NCBI GenBank assembly: GCA_002914805.1 | Contig: JXTB01000475.1 | Coordinates: forward strand, 174,649-238,648 | DNA length: 64,000 bases | Direction: 5' to 3' | Source: Parasponia andersonii | Taxonomy: Eukaryota; Streptophyta; Magnoliopsida; Rosales; Cannabaceae | Part shown: positions 23,882 through 34,889 of the stretch, in pieces | How positions within the stretch are numbered: the stretch's first letter is position 1 | Layout of the letters: the number at the start of each line of letters is the position of its first letter | The notes under the pieces: model-generated | The model's database searches: none | Told to the model about the DNA's origin: nothing | What the model saw: only the letters and a program-made list of their open reading frames with translations | Position numbers and translations under genes: made by a program

Positions 23882-26800
23882 TTACTCTGTCTGCAGTTAA
23901 ACTCTTCTGTTACCTTGGCATGATAGATTATGTTGGTTTATGAATACTGCAGCAACAGATGCATGGGGTAAATTATTTTGAATGCTTAGGCATATTGTGA
24001 TTGACAAATGACAACCACATACTATACTTTCCGTGTGAAAACAGAAAGTACCGGTTGCCTCATGTGATACCTTTTCTTTTAGGATAGATGCCTCTAATAG
24101 TTCTGCACTATTAGAAAAGTCTCATTTTGCCTTTAAATTTTGAATTTTGTCATTTTAGTTTAAACTATTAAAAGTGATTCGCATTAGTCCTTAGACATGT
24201 ATTCCGTTGACTTTCTGTTAAATTTAAGAGCAAAATAGAAATTTCATATGAAATTGAAGTTTAATATCAGTCTATAAACTTTGAAAAAATTTCAATTTTC
24301 AGCAAAATAATCAAAGTAAATTGTTAAAAAATGCTAAAAGGGAAAACTTTTAATGGTTTAAGGATGAGAAATTTTAAAGTTTAGGGATTAAAGTGAGGCT
24401 TTAGCAATATTTTAGCAACCAATAGTCATTTTATCCTTTTCTTCTTTTAATTACCGTTTCAGTTACTAAATAGCTATAACCACCTTTTCCATGATTAGTT
24501 GTTTTTTTTTTCTATGATTAGTTGCTTTAGCTTCCAAAAAATTTTATAAACATGGAAACTACATCACTGCCCATCAAACTACTTTCAATTTTTTTTTTTT
24601 AAATGAGCCTTAACTAATGACCACCATTTACTACAAATTTAAAGGAAAATATCACACACACACTTTACCAAAATTTAAACCTCTAACACCCCCAAACTCA
24701 CACACACATTCCTCAAACCCTGGACCAACTTGAACTAATCCTATTTGGCCTCCAATTTTTTTTTAAGTACATTTCAATCAAAAATCTGAGGGCCCTTTTT
24801 TTTTAGGTACTGACTTTAGTCCTTATGGTGCTATGAGTACTAGTTATGAATTGAAATGGGGTCATATCCTCAACAAAAAAAAAAAAACAGAAGGGGGGGG
24901 GGGGGTCATCCCCTCTGGCTTTTCTGATGGGGTCCTGCATGTTGTATTATTTGCTGCCATTGAAAAAACATCTTCATTGTCAATTCTTAGTTTGGTGTGG
25001 CACATACCAGGTATGAGATTGGGAGCCTAATCCTTAAATCTCGCTGAATTCCTTTGAAAATTTTTGAAGTGGGTCCAAATGAGTAATTTCCTCAAAAAAC
25101 TCTTTTCAAATAATTGCATTGCCAATCTGTATCTAGGCCTATTATTCTGTGGATTCTCATCTAATTATTAATGTTTATCCAGTTAATCTCCTTTTTAGCT
25201 GGTTTTGGTATATACTAAACTTTCATGGAGAAAGCATATACCTCATTCATAATCTTGTATCATTCTCAATACAATTTGTTTATTCTCTAAGCATTTCTTG
25301 TGACTATTCTCCTTACAACCCACATGGGGAAAAATATTTTTATTGTATTTCTTGATGGCGTCACCAATGCTAGTTTCTATATACTAAGTGGATATGGCTA
25401 GTTATAACTTTCTCACGTACTCTTGACAAATCATGTTCCCATGTAGTTTTCTAGAGTAACCATATGTATTGTTTGCTTTGTATTTTTTTACTCTCTTTTT
25501 GTGAGTCCAGTGAGAGCTTTGCTACTAAGTAATATCCCAAGGGGACCATATTATTTGTATTACTTAAAACCCTCCTTATTTGTTTCCTATATTTGATTGT
25601 ACTCTCACGTCATCATTAACTTCCAAGGCAATTCCAGGTTCCATATTTCAGGCACTTTCTTACAACCCACGTGGGTGGGAATACTTATGGTTATTTACCT
25701 CCTCAAACTATATTACTCACTAGTTATCTCATTCACTCCTTACTATGTTGGTACAAAACAATAACACACTCTAATGACAATGAATATTTCTGAAATGTCA
25801 TACTTTCATTAGACTTTATAATATTATACGTGATTCTAGTACGATCTGACGTTAAAATACATACTATAAGCAATGTTGCCTACCATTAACGTCCTAGTCC
25901 TGTGTGTTTTACCGCGATTTTGGCAAAAGAGGCATAAGGAAAGACAAAATGGTTTGCACAAAAGCTCGGGCAAAGATGAGAAAAGATTCCAACTTACAAG
26001 CAGAAGCAGTTATATATATATATATATATTTTTTTTTACCGTTAGTAATATTTGGGTAAGTTGTAATGCTAAGCAGCCGTTTGAAAGTAGTTGGAGTGAT
26101 CTCACTGAGGTCCCTTACAACGTATTGTCCTTGCAAGAGCTTTTGGGCAGCAAGAGTAACATGGCCTTCATGTGCTGAGACAAAAGCCGAGTCACCATCA
26201 AGCTGAAAAAATGAAAGAAATTCTTCCCTCCATAGCTGATTGGCTCCGCTCGGCACCGCAAAATTGGTGGGCCTTTTTAGTCCCTCTGCTGTTTTTTTTT
26301 TTTTTAAAATCTATGCTCTTGTTCAAATCAATCTCATTCACAGAACATGGGGGAGCCTTAGCTCTTTGTACCAATATAGATGATGACATTTTGGTAGTAA
26401 AAATAGATTTTCAACTCCAACCCTTTTACCCTATGCAAACATTTACTTGTTATAGTTACTCATACTACCAAAACAAGAATGTAACTAATAACTAATGTTA
26501 TAATCTTGTTAGGAGCTCTCATGATGTTTTCTTTTCAAGAATCAAGTGGACCCCATGGCAGATCTGGATAAGCAGATGAGGACTTGGGCAAGGTTTAGTT
26601 TGGTGAAATTTGAGCCAGAATTGGGATGCGTTTTAAATGTTGTCTTTAGTTGTTAAAACTCTCTTAAAGACCAAATATCTGGGGATTTTATGTGGTTAAG
26701 TGATTTTTAGGTGTGTGTTTGTTATGTATATGTGTACTTGGAGACTCTTTTGGGGGTAGAGAAAAACAAAAAGAGAAGACACACAACGCAGGACACTGCC

Positions 26801-27430
26801 GTATCCGGCACTAAATCTTAGCTTTTTGCAGAATCACTTTTTTCTGAGCCTTAGAACATGGAAAATGACTATGCTGGAATGGAGCCAAGCTGGTGACACA
26901 CAAGTGGTGTACATTCGAAGGGATTTTTTTTTTTTCTGAAAAATGAAGCTTAATTAATAACTCCTATTTATTATAAATTTTAAAAAAAAATACATCTTAT
27001 AATCTAGTTTTAAAATGTCTACATAGGAAAACCTCTATTTATAACTCTGTTCTGTGGTTCCAATTTCAAAAAGACCAAGTGGGAAAATCTCTCTTAATTT
27101 CTGTGTTCTTTTCTTTTTTTAAAAAAATAATGTTTAGGCAGTGTATTAGTGGATAACTAGATATATTGACACTCGCTAATTGACCTTATTTTTAAATTCC
27201 AGAGAATCTATTTCCACTTTTTTCATTCAAATTTGTTGAGCTTGCTCTAGCAGATCAACTTGGAAATAATATGTTTACCAAAAAGCAAATAATATTGTAC
27301 TTGCAATGAGTTGCATGACATTTTCTTAAAAAATAGCTAGAATGAATCACATGATAACATCACGTGGTCATTGACAAATCCAAGTATAAATTTGACTTAC
27401 ATAACAACATTGACTAATTAAAAAGATGAC
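23882..27430. other. Intergenic region between GAS41 and the Tat element
   Basis: No recognisable gene. Visible features: CA-rich text near 24655-24710, an A-run followed by a run of about 13 G at 24892-24905, a TA run at 26011-26028, and a somewhat GC-richer patch at 26040-26280 with an open minus-strand frame that I do not recognise. The last part, 27350-27430, is plain AT-rich DNA next to the LTR. Confidence 0.5.
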
Positions 27431-27977
27431 TGTGGGACCCATTCCCAAGCCATTCGCTACGTGGATGGTCGAGCGGTTGAACAGGTCACAAAATGGGTCT
27501 ACCGTCTGACAGGTGTCGAGAGTGATTAGTAGAAGGCCACGCGGGTCGCATGTGATCTCACAATCAGCCATTGGGCCGTCTGAAGTTAGGGCCGAGCCCA
27601 TCACAGACCCTGGATAATCTTGGCCCAGTCCGACCCTTATCTCGACACCTGGGGAGGTCGGAAGTCCCAAGAGTCTTCCACCTGAATACAATGGCCCTTA
27701 CCTCGACAGTTGGGGGGTTGGAAGCTCCAAGGGTCTTCCACCTGAATATAATGGAAAGCAAATCACGACTCCAGACCCAAACAGAGCATTTAATGCGATC
27801 CTGGGTAGGCGTATGTAAGGGGCAAGCCGTTCTGATAGAACGATGATTTACCCAAATCTCACCCCTGACAGATTCAAGCCGTAGGAGGCGGTAGAAATAA
27901 GGCTACGGCGATGCAGAGGAGATCATAGAAATCTCGGCCCGTGACTTTTGAAAAAGACTTTGAGCAGAAAGGTACTC

Positions 27978-28019
27978 AGTCCTGAGATTGAGACCCGCAT
28001 AGTTCACGATCTCAGGACT
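27978..28019. repeat. Perfect 11-bp inverted repeat in the LTR promoter
   Basis: AGTCCTGAGAT (27978-27988) and ATCTCAGGACT (28009-28019) are exact reverse complements 20 bases apart and about 58 bases before the TATA box. Both arms are kept unchanged in the other LTR at 41104-41145. Confidence 0.75.
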
Positions 28020-28077
28020 ATACATATATGAGCCATGCGTTCCCGAGAGGGGCATGTACGCTTAAAAAAAAGAGGAG

Positions 28078-28087
28078 TATATAAAAA
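28078..28087 (+). promoter_or_regulatory. TATA box of the Tat 5' LTR
   Basis: TATATAAAAA in GGAGTATATAAAAAAGC; the same box is at 41206-41215 in the right LTR. It is the likely U3 promoter of the genomic RNA. Confidence 0.7.
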
Positions 28088-28327
28088 AGCTTAAGAGCAA
28101 GAAACAAACATATACTCATACAGATTTAATTCCTTGCTAACCAAAATCAAAGACTGAACACTGACTTAAGCATCGGAGAGTCTTTGCAGGTGGCCATCCC
28201 CGCTTCTCCGACCCTATCTAGAGTTCAGACTACTTTGGGAAAGCAAGGACACGTGGACAGTTGGAGAATACATCATCAGTGGTTCATAGATACGTGGACG
28301 GCTGGTGAGAAATCTGCTTCAATAGTT

Positions 28328-28344
28328 TGGCACCGTCTGTGGGA
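28328..28344 (+). other. Primer binding site of the Tat element
   Basis: TGGCACCGTCTGTGGGA, seven bases after the LTR end, resembles the TGGCGCCGT... primer sites of plant Tat-type elements with one CG-to-CA change. I do not assign the tRNA firmly. Confidence 0.6.
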
Positions 28345-28422
28345 ATCAACGGTTGAGCGTGAGAAAAAGAGTAGGAGACTCACGATCGTACTCTCTGCGA
28401 ACAAAAAGCCATACAACATCTG

Positions 28423-29931
28423 ATGGTACCCTCAAGGATGACAACCAGGAGCACATGTCCCGACGCCGAAGGGAGCTCCCGAGAAGCACGACCAGATCTG
28501 GAGCAGAAGCTGGATCAGATGCTTGCCGCCCTTGCGGAAGCATACCGGAAGGTAGACATGGCCTACAAAGCCATCCTGGGTTTAAGGGATGAAGTCGCAG
28601 AGGTACGCAGAGGTAACACCCACCTCGAAGGGCTGCTGACGAGTGAAGACAAGACCCAACGGAGAGAAGATTTTGACGAAGAGGTCCAGCAAGAATTCGA
28701 AAGTCAACCACGAGGAGAGGCTCCCGCACCCTCCGGATCGCATATGCAGGGGGCACGTCAAAGCCAGTTGAGACGCTTCCTAACTAGGGGTGCAATGGGC
28801 GAAAGATGCCATGGAAGCCCAGGAGGTACATCTCTCAATTGGAAGCAAGAGATGATGGCAGAGTTGGGTAAGAGACTCAAGACCCATCACAGCCAGACCC
28901 CTGATGATCTGGCAGAGCAAACTGTGCGAGGGATCAACCAGACGGCCTTCGCTGACTGGATCCAGATGGAGCCTAGGCCGAGGGACTTCACGACCCTAAC
29001 CTTTAGGCCGTTCGAGGGAAAAATCGACCCCATCGACCATATATACCACTTTCAGCAGAAGATAGCTTTGGAGACCAGGGATAAGGCCGTGATCTATAAA
29101 GTCTTCTCCACGACCCTGGTGGGACCAGCCCTGCTGTGATTCAGGCAGCTCCCGGAAAAATTCATAAATGGGTTTGAAGATTTTTGCAAACTCTTCTTGA
29201 AGCAGTACGCAGGTGTACAGAGACAGCAAAAAACCATGCGAGACCTGGACCGATTAGAGCAGGCCGCAGATGAGTCTCTGCGACAATATCTCTCGTGCTT
29301 TCTCTAGGTAATGTCCCTAGTCCATAATACCGACTCGGTCCAAGCCGCAGGCTCATTCGTCATGAGCCTGCAGCTAGGATCAATGCTATCGGACCACCTC
29401 CTCTTGAATCTTCTGTACGATATGGCGGACATCCAAGCGAAGTCGGAAGGGGTATTCAGGGTGTTGGAAAGCCACCAGAAGGCGCCCAAAATCTCCGCCA
29501 CGATAACAACGATGCCGGTACAAATCTCGGCTCCGCAAGGGGTGAAGAGGCCCTCGCCGGGCCAAGGGCCGGCCCTAAAGCAGGAAGCCTCTAACTGCGA
29601 CAGTCAGGAAGATGGCAAGAGGAGGAAGACATCTCGCGACCCCCTACCGAGGTATGAGCTCAACACACTGATCGATATGATCTACCTCCAAAACAAGGAC
29701 AGGGGCATTTTCAAAGACCTACCCAAATCTGGCGTCCCTGAGCATATGAAGAACAGGAACAGGTATTGCCAATTCCACAAAGACTTTGGGTACGACACTG
29801 TCCACTGTTGCAGCCTTTACGCTCAGATCATGATGGCGATCCATGCTGGCAGGTTGAAACAGTACGTGAAAACCAGCGGAACCCAGTCGCTGGAAGGCGT
29901 CACCAGGCCTGAGAAAGAGAAGCAGGCCTAA
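28423..29931 (+). pseudogene. gag, Tat element, with internal stops
   Basis: One frame runs from ATG 28423 (503 codons with the stop at 29929) and is interrupted by TGA 29137 and TAG 29305. The N-terminus is coiled-coil-like and acidic/basic. The core has FTTLTFRPFEG-like text (DFTTLTFRPFEG), FRQLPEKFINGFEDF and QQKTMRDLDRLEQ, which match Tat-type Gag. Near the end YCQFHKDFGYDTVHC is the zinc-binding-like motif of this lineage. The TGA replaces Trp in the WFRQLP motif. Gag would form the particle around the RNA. The same frame continues into pol. Confidence 0.82.
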
Positions 29932-30138
29932 GCCTCTTGGTCAGGAGAGCAGACCCTGAGGATAGTGCCAACCATTGTGGGCAGATCAGAGCCGACCTAG
30001 GATCAAGAGGAAAAAGAAAGATGCCTCAAAAGAGCTAAGGGTAGGGTGAAGTGCTTGAGGGGGATGGGTCATTCCGTCAACTACTTGATATCAGGAGAAA
30101 GCCGCACATCCGCCGCCTCCATCGTTTTTACCTAGTAG

Positions 30139-30630
30139 GATTTAACTACAGTGCGCCAGCCTCACGACGATCCCTTGGTGATTAAACTGCAGATCTGCTC
30201 TGTATTGGTCGGAAGGGTCTTGGTCGATGGTGGAAGCAGCGTCGATATCCTATTCCTCAGCATATTCGAGAATATGGGTTTGGATAGAAGCGTACTCAGG
30301 CCGACCTATCAGCCGCTGTTCGCTTTCGACAGCACGAGGGTCTGCCCTTTGGGCATCATGAACCTTAATGTCTACGCAGCTGAGAGATGCTTGGACGTGG
30401 ATTTTGTCGTCATTGACTATCAGTCCTCCTTCAACGTCATCATGGGAAGGGGATGGATCTACGCCATGCATGGGGTCGCTTCCACCCTCCACCAGGTCTT
30501 AAGATGTCAATCAAAGGACGGTACCTACACGATTGACATCAAGGGAGATCAGGCATCTGCAAAGAAATGCTTTTCAGCCACCCTGAGGGGAGCCAATGCA
30601 AGTGCAAGCACCGTAACCGGGGACGGATAG
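30139..30630 (+). pseudogene. Aspartic protease region, Tat element
   Basis: In the same frame as gag, LTTVRQPHDDPLVI leads into VLVDGGSSVDILF, the Tat-type active-site motif in which DGGSS takes the place of DTGAS. NVIMGRGWI follows about 75 residues later, as the family expects. TAG stops at 30133, 30136 and 30628 bound it. It would cut Gag-Pol. Confidence 0.82.
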
Positions 30631-30657
30631 CAATCAAATGACCGCCTGCCAGCGTAC

Positions 30658-31560
30658 ATGAAGCGAATCGAAGAAGAGTCTGACGGTCCAGAATCCACGA
30701 TCGAGGAGCTGGTAGCAGTCCCTTTGAAAGAGGAAGAACCGGCGAAGGTGATTTTAATCGTGGCCTTATTACCCGAGGAGCAAAAGAATGAGATGTTGGG
30801 ATTCCTGAAGCGGAACGAGGACGTCTTCGCATGGTCCCACGATGATATGCCTGGGATAGACCCCGCACACTCCTGCCACCAGCTGAACATAGATCTCCAT
30901 TTCCCTTCAGTCAGGCATAAACCCCGAAGGTTCACACCAGAGAAAAACAGGGCGATCAACAAGGAGGTAGAAAAGCTGCTGGAGAGCGGTCTGATCAGGG
31001 AATACGTATACCCGCGATGGGTCTCCAACCTGGTAGTGGTGAAAAAGAAAAACGGCGACAACCATATTTGCATAGATTTCACCAACCTGAACAAGGTCTG
31101 CCCGAAGGATAGCTTCCCCCTGCCAAGAATCGACCAAATGGTAGATGCAACGGCGGGATTCAACAGAATGAGCTTTCTGGATGCCTACTCCGGATACAAC
31201 CAGATCCCTATGTACGCGGAAGACCAGATTCACATGGCTTTTATCACGCAGCGAGGTTTGTACTGCTACAGGCATATGCCGTTTGGCCTGAAGAACACAG
31301 GGGCAACCTACTAAAGGTTCATGAATAAAATGTTCACCAAGCTGCTAGGGAAGACTATGGAGGTCTACATCAACGATATGATCGTGAAGAGCAAGGAGGA
31401 TTCAGACCATCTGAGGCACCTGGATGAATGTTTTCAGATTCTGAGGCAGCATCAGATACGTCTGAATCCCAAGAAGTGTGCGTTTAGGATATCCTCTAGG
31501 CAATTCTTAGGGCATATCATGAGCCGGAGGGGTATTGAGGCAAACCCGACCTAACTGACC
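30658..31560 (+). pseudogene. Reverse transcriptase, Tat element
   Basis: In the gag frame, the text runs RRFTPEKNRAI, LIREYVYPRWVSN, VCIDF-like ICIDFTNLNKVCPKD, FLDAYSGYNQI with the first catalytic Asp, MPFGLKNTGATY, a TAA at 31312, and the active-site box YINDM. The last reads Asn for the first Asp of the usual YVDDM or YIDDM (codon 31372-31374, AAC). FLGHIMSRRGIEANP ends the domain before TAA 31552. The D-to-N change alone should abolish polymerase activity. Confidence 0.9.
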
Positions 31561-31572
31561 TCGATCGCGAAT

Positions 31573-32133
31573 GTGCAGAGACCCTCATCCATTTGTGAGG
31601 TCCAACGCCTGGCCGGGAAGGTAGCCGCTCTCAGCCGATTCGTATCTAAGATGTCCGACCGATGCAAACCTTTCTTCCAATGCTTGAAGAAAAGCTCTAC
31701 TGCCATCTGGGGGGAAGAACAGGATAGGGCACTGGCAGATCTCAAGCTGTATCTGAGTCACCCACCTATCCTGGCTTCCCCAAAATAGGGGGAGCATCTG
31801 TACGCCTATTTAGCGGTGTCCGAAGTAGTGGTCAGTGTCATACTGTTCATCGAGGAAGACGGTAAATAGAAATCGGTATTTTATATAAGCCGCATGCTCC
31901 TAGATGCCAAAACCCGATACAGTATGGCAGAAAAGCTGGCCCTCGCTCTGGTCAACGCTAAAAAGAAACTCCGGTAGTATTTTGAGGTGCACTCCATCAC
32001 TATGTATACGGATTTTCCCATCTGTCAAATCTTAGCCAAACCAGACCTGTCGGGACGACTGACCAAATAGGCCATCGAGCTGGGGATATACGATATCGAG
32101 TATCAGCCTCGAACGGCAAAGAAAAGACAAGTC
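31573..32133 (+). pseudogene. First (gypsy-type) RNase H, Tat element, degenerate
   Basis: Still in the gag frame: RLAGKVAALSRFVSK and CKPFFQCLKK (connection), then LYAYLAVSEVVVSVILF, where other gypsy RNases H have the first catalytic Asp (YTDAS). Here it is absent. KTRYSMAEKLALAL, TDFPICQILAKPDLSGRLTK and EYQPRTAKKRQVMADFL follow. TAG stops lie at 31786, 31867, 31975 and 32068. Loss of the active site in this domain is normal for the Tat lineage, which relies on the second RNase H. Confidence 0.8.
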
Positions 32134-32640
32134 ATGGCGGATTTTCTAGTAGAAATCGAATCCTTTGGCGAGCGACATGACCCGAGTCAGATGTCTCTAC
32201 TTCACCCCCTTTTAACCTGGACACTCTACACAGACGGATCCATGAATGCCTCAGGGTCAGGTATCAAGATAATCTTGCAGACCCCAACAGGTCTCAGAGT
32301 TGAGAAAGCATTGAGGCTCGGCTTCCAGGCGACTAAAAACGAGGCGGAGTACGAGGCACTATTGCGAGGCCTTGAGCTGGCGCTACACTTCGGAGTGGAG
32401 GACATCGCCGTGAAGACTGACTCGCAGTTGATCACGAGTCAGGTCAGGGGAGACTTCGAAGTAAAAGAACCGAGGTTGCACAGGTACTTCTCCAAGGTAA
32501 TGGGGGCAAAAGCTCGCTTTGGCAATTTCAATATCGAACCGATCCCCAGGGAGATGAACCAGAGGGCTGACGAGCTAGCCAAGAGTGCATCAATCGGGGG
32601 CACCGCTGGAAGCATAGAAGTTCTCTTAGAAGGTGGGAGC
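32134..32640 (+). pseudogene. Second RNase H (additional, Tat-specific)
   Basis: The open frame from 32134 carries WTLYTDGSMNASGSG (Asp codon at 32231), NEAEYEALLRGLELAL, VKTDSQLITSQVRG and PREMNQRADELAKSAS. This is the full D-E-D-D set of a type I RNase H of the kind found as an extra domain only in Tat elements. No stop lies inside it. The part from 32478 on is repeated after the N at 33043. Confidence 0.88.
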
Positions 32641-33042
32641 ATGGAGGACCCCCCGCAGACCCCTGCACACCATGTGTTCACAACCGGTGCTGCTGACGAA
32701 GGGTGGATGAAACCCATCACACAGTATTTGACATTGGGGAACCTGCTCGTAGACCCCCGGGAAGTAAGGTCAATCAGATTAAAGGCTGCCAGGTACTCGA
32801 TTATGGGTGAACAGTTATACAGGAGATCGACAATGGGTCCGATGCTATGCTGCATAGGCCCCGTCGAAGCGCAAAAACTGATGAAGGAAATCCACGAGAG
32901 AGTATATGGCAACCACTCTGGCGGGTGCAGCCTCACCCACAAGGCTCTAACGGCTGGATACTTTTGGCCATACATGATGGCGGAGGCAGCCAAATTCGTA
33001 AAAAAATGTGATAAATGCCAGAGTCTCGTCCCGATGAAACGA
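32478..33042 (+). repeat. 565-bp near-identical direct repeat, copy 1
   Basis: Starts GCACAGGTACTTCTCC and ends CCCGATGAAACGA. Copy 2 (33044-33608) has the same length, and I noticed one base difference (GTATATGG versus GTATGTGG). The copies are separated by a single N. Confidence 0.95.
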
Positions 33043-33043
33043 N
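33043..33043. other. Single N marking a probable mis-joined contig overlap
   Basis: One ambiguous base sits exactly between two equal copies of a 565-bp sequence. Leaving out 566 bases (the N plus one copy) puts integrase back in the gag-pol frame, which favours an unresolved contig overlap. Confidence 0.8.
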
Positions 33044-33608
33044 GCACAGGTACTTCTCCAAGGTAATGGGGGCAAAAGCTCGCTTTGGCAATTTCAATAT
33101 CGAACCGATCCCCAGGGAGATGAACCAGAGGGCTGACGAGCTAGCCAAGAGTGCATCAATCGGGGGCACCGCTGGAAGCATAGAAGTTCTCTTAGAAGGT
33201 GGGAGCATGGAGGACCCCCCGCAGACCCCTGCACACCATGTGTTCACAACCGGTGCTGCTGACGAAGGGTGGATGAAACCCATCACACAGTATTTGACAT
33301 TGGGGAACCTGCTCGTAGACCCCCGGGAAGTAAGGTCAATCAGATTAAAGGCTGCCAGGTACTCGATTATGGGTGAACAGTTATACAGGAGATCGACAAT
33401 GGGTCCGATGCTATGCTGCATAGGCCCCGTCGAAGCGCAAAAACTGATGAAGGAAATCCACGAGAGAGTATGTGGCAACCACTCTGGCGGGTGCAGCCTC
33501 ACCCACAAGGCTCTAACGGCTGGATACTTTTGGCCATACATGATGGCGGAGGCAGCCAAATTCGTAAAAAAATGTGATAAATGCCAGAGTCTCGTCCCGA
33601 TGAAACGA
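33044..33608 (+). repeat. 565-bp near-identical direct repeat, copy 2
   Basis: Second copy of 32478-33042. It contains the end of the second RNase H and the zinc-binding start of integrase, and continues uninterrupted into the integrase core. Confidence 0.95.
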
Positions 33609-34496
33609 CAGCCCTCGGAGATTCTTCATTCCAATATAACTCCTTGGCCATTTGCCAAGTGGGGTTTGGATATCGTCGGAGAGCTCCCCAGAAGTCCAGG
33701 AGGAAGGAGATGTGTCCTGCTGGCCACAAACTACTTCACCAAATGGGTAGAGGCCGAAGCCTACACGACAGTTAATAAGGCAGACACGATTAACTTCATC
33801 TGGAAGAACATAATCTGTCGATTCGAGATCCCGAAAGAGATACACGCTGACCATGGCACACAGTTCCAAAATGTTAAGCTCAAGGAGTTGTGCGAGCTGT
33901 ATGATATAAGGCTCAGTTTCTCTTTCGTGAACTACCCTCAGGGGAATGGCCAAGCAGAGGCGACGAACAAAGCCATATTCAGCAACATCAAAAAGAACTT
34001 GCAGGAGGCTAAAGGCAAGTGGTTAGAAGAACTGCCAGCCGTTTTGTAGGCCCATTGAACCACAGAGCGGAGGTCTACTGGGAGAACGCCATTCACCATG
34101 GTCTATGGATCAGATGCTGTGATCCCGTCCGAGGTCGGCCTCCCGACACTCCGCTCCAAAGTGGGAAAAGATGCCCCCTTAAACGAGCGTCAGTTAAGCC
34201 GCAACACAGACCTCCTGGAAGAAACAAGAAACATGGCCTTGGTCCACCTGACTTCATACCACTAGCAGGCTAGGTCCTACTATGCGAAAAGTGTTAGTGC
34301 CCGACAATTTAACACCGGGGATTGGGTCCTGAAAGCTAGAACAGGAAATTCCTTGAAACTGGACTCTAATTGGATCGGACCCTATGAGGTGATCAAAGCG
34401 CTCGACAATGGTGCGTATATCCTGAATAAACTCAAAACGGGGAAAAATATGTTGAACACGTGGAATGCTCAGCACTTGAAAAAGTATCACATGTAA
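33609..34496 (+). pseudogene. Integrase core and C-terminus, Tat element
   Basis: The zinc region lies just before, in the repeat (HERV/C-GNHSGG, LTHKAL, CDKCQSL). The core follows with WGLDIVGELP, ADHGTQF and NGQAEATNK, holding D, D and E. TAG 34047 (Trp in VLWA-type text), TGA 34056 (Arg) and TAG 34263 break it. The C-terminal half continues in the same frame with TPFTMVYGSDAVIPSEV, GDWVLKA, LDSNWIGPYEV and YHM, then TAA at 34494. The domain would insert the cDNA copy. No chromodomain follows, which fits Tat. Confidence 0.88.
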
Positions 34497-34605
34497 GGCA
34501 CATACATATGATGTAAGACCATGTGAATGCCTATGTTATTGAAAAGCCTAAATCTTAAACAGGTCTAGTTTTCTTTTTCCGCATAGATTTATCTTTGGGG
34601 TTGCT

Positions 34606-34880
34606 ATGGAAAAGGGGTCTGCCAACAGCGGCAGACCCCACACTCTATTCACGCGTGAGACCCATGTGAGCGTTAAAACTTAATTCCGGAATAGGTTAAG
34701 GTCTTCCAGAAAAGGATCTGCCCTCACTGGCAGACCCGATGCTTCAGTTGCGTGGGCAAAAGATACCAAGTTACTACGGAAGAGGGTCTGCCCATAGCGG
34801 TAGACCCAACTTTTTGTTTGCACAGGCTAAAAATACTACCAGATTGCCACGGAAAAGGGTCTTCCACAGTTGCAGACCAT
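34606..34880 (+). repeat. Four hairpin units downstream of Tat pol
   Basis: GGGTCTGCC followed by 6-7 bases and GGCAGACCC, or decayed forms, occurs at 34615-34637, 34714-34736, 34784-34807 and 34857-34879. The last three are about 70-73 bases apart and share GGAAAAGG before and a GCACA/GCGTGGGC-type tail after. Each can fold into a 9-bp stem. Confidence 0.75.
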
Positions 34881-34889
34881 ACGCACTAT

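Larger units (their letters stand above)
27431..28321 (+). repeat. 5' LTR of the Tat element
   Basis: Starts TGTGGGACCC and probably ends ...CTGCTTCA seven bases before the primer site, giving about 891 bp. It aligns with 40557-41273 over all of the visible right copy. It carries a promoter TATA box and an inverted repeat. The end is inferred because the right copy runs into the gap. Confidence 0.85.
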
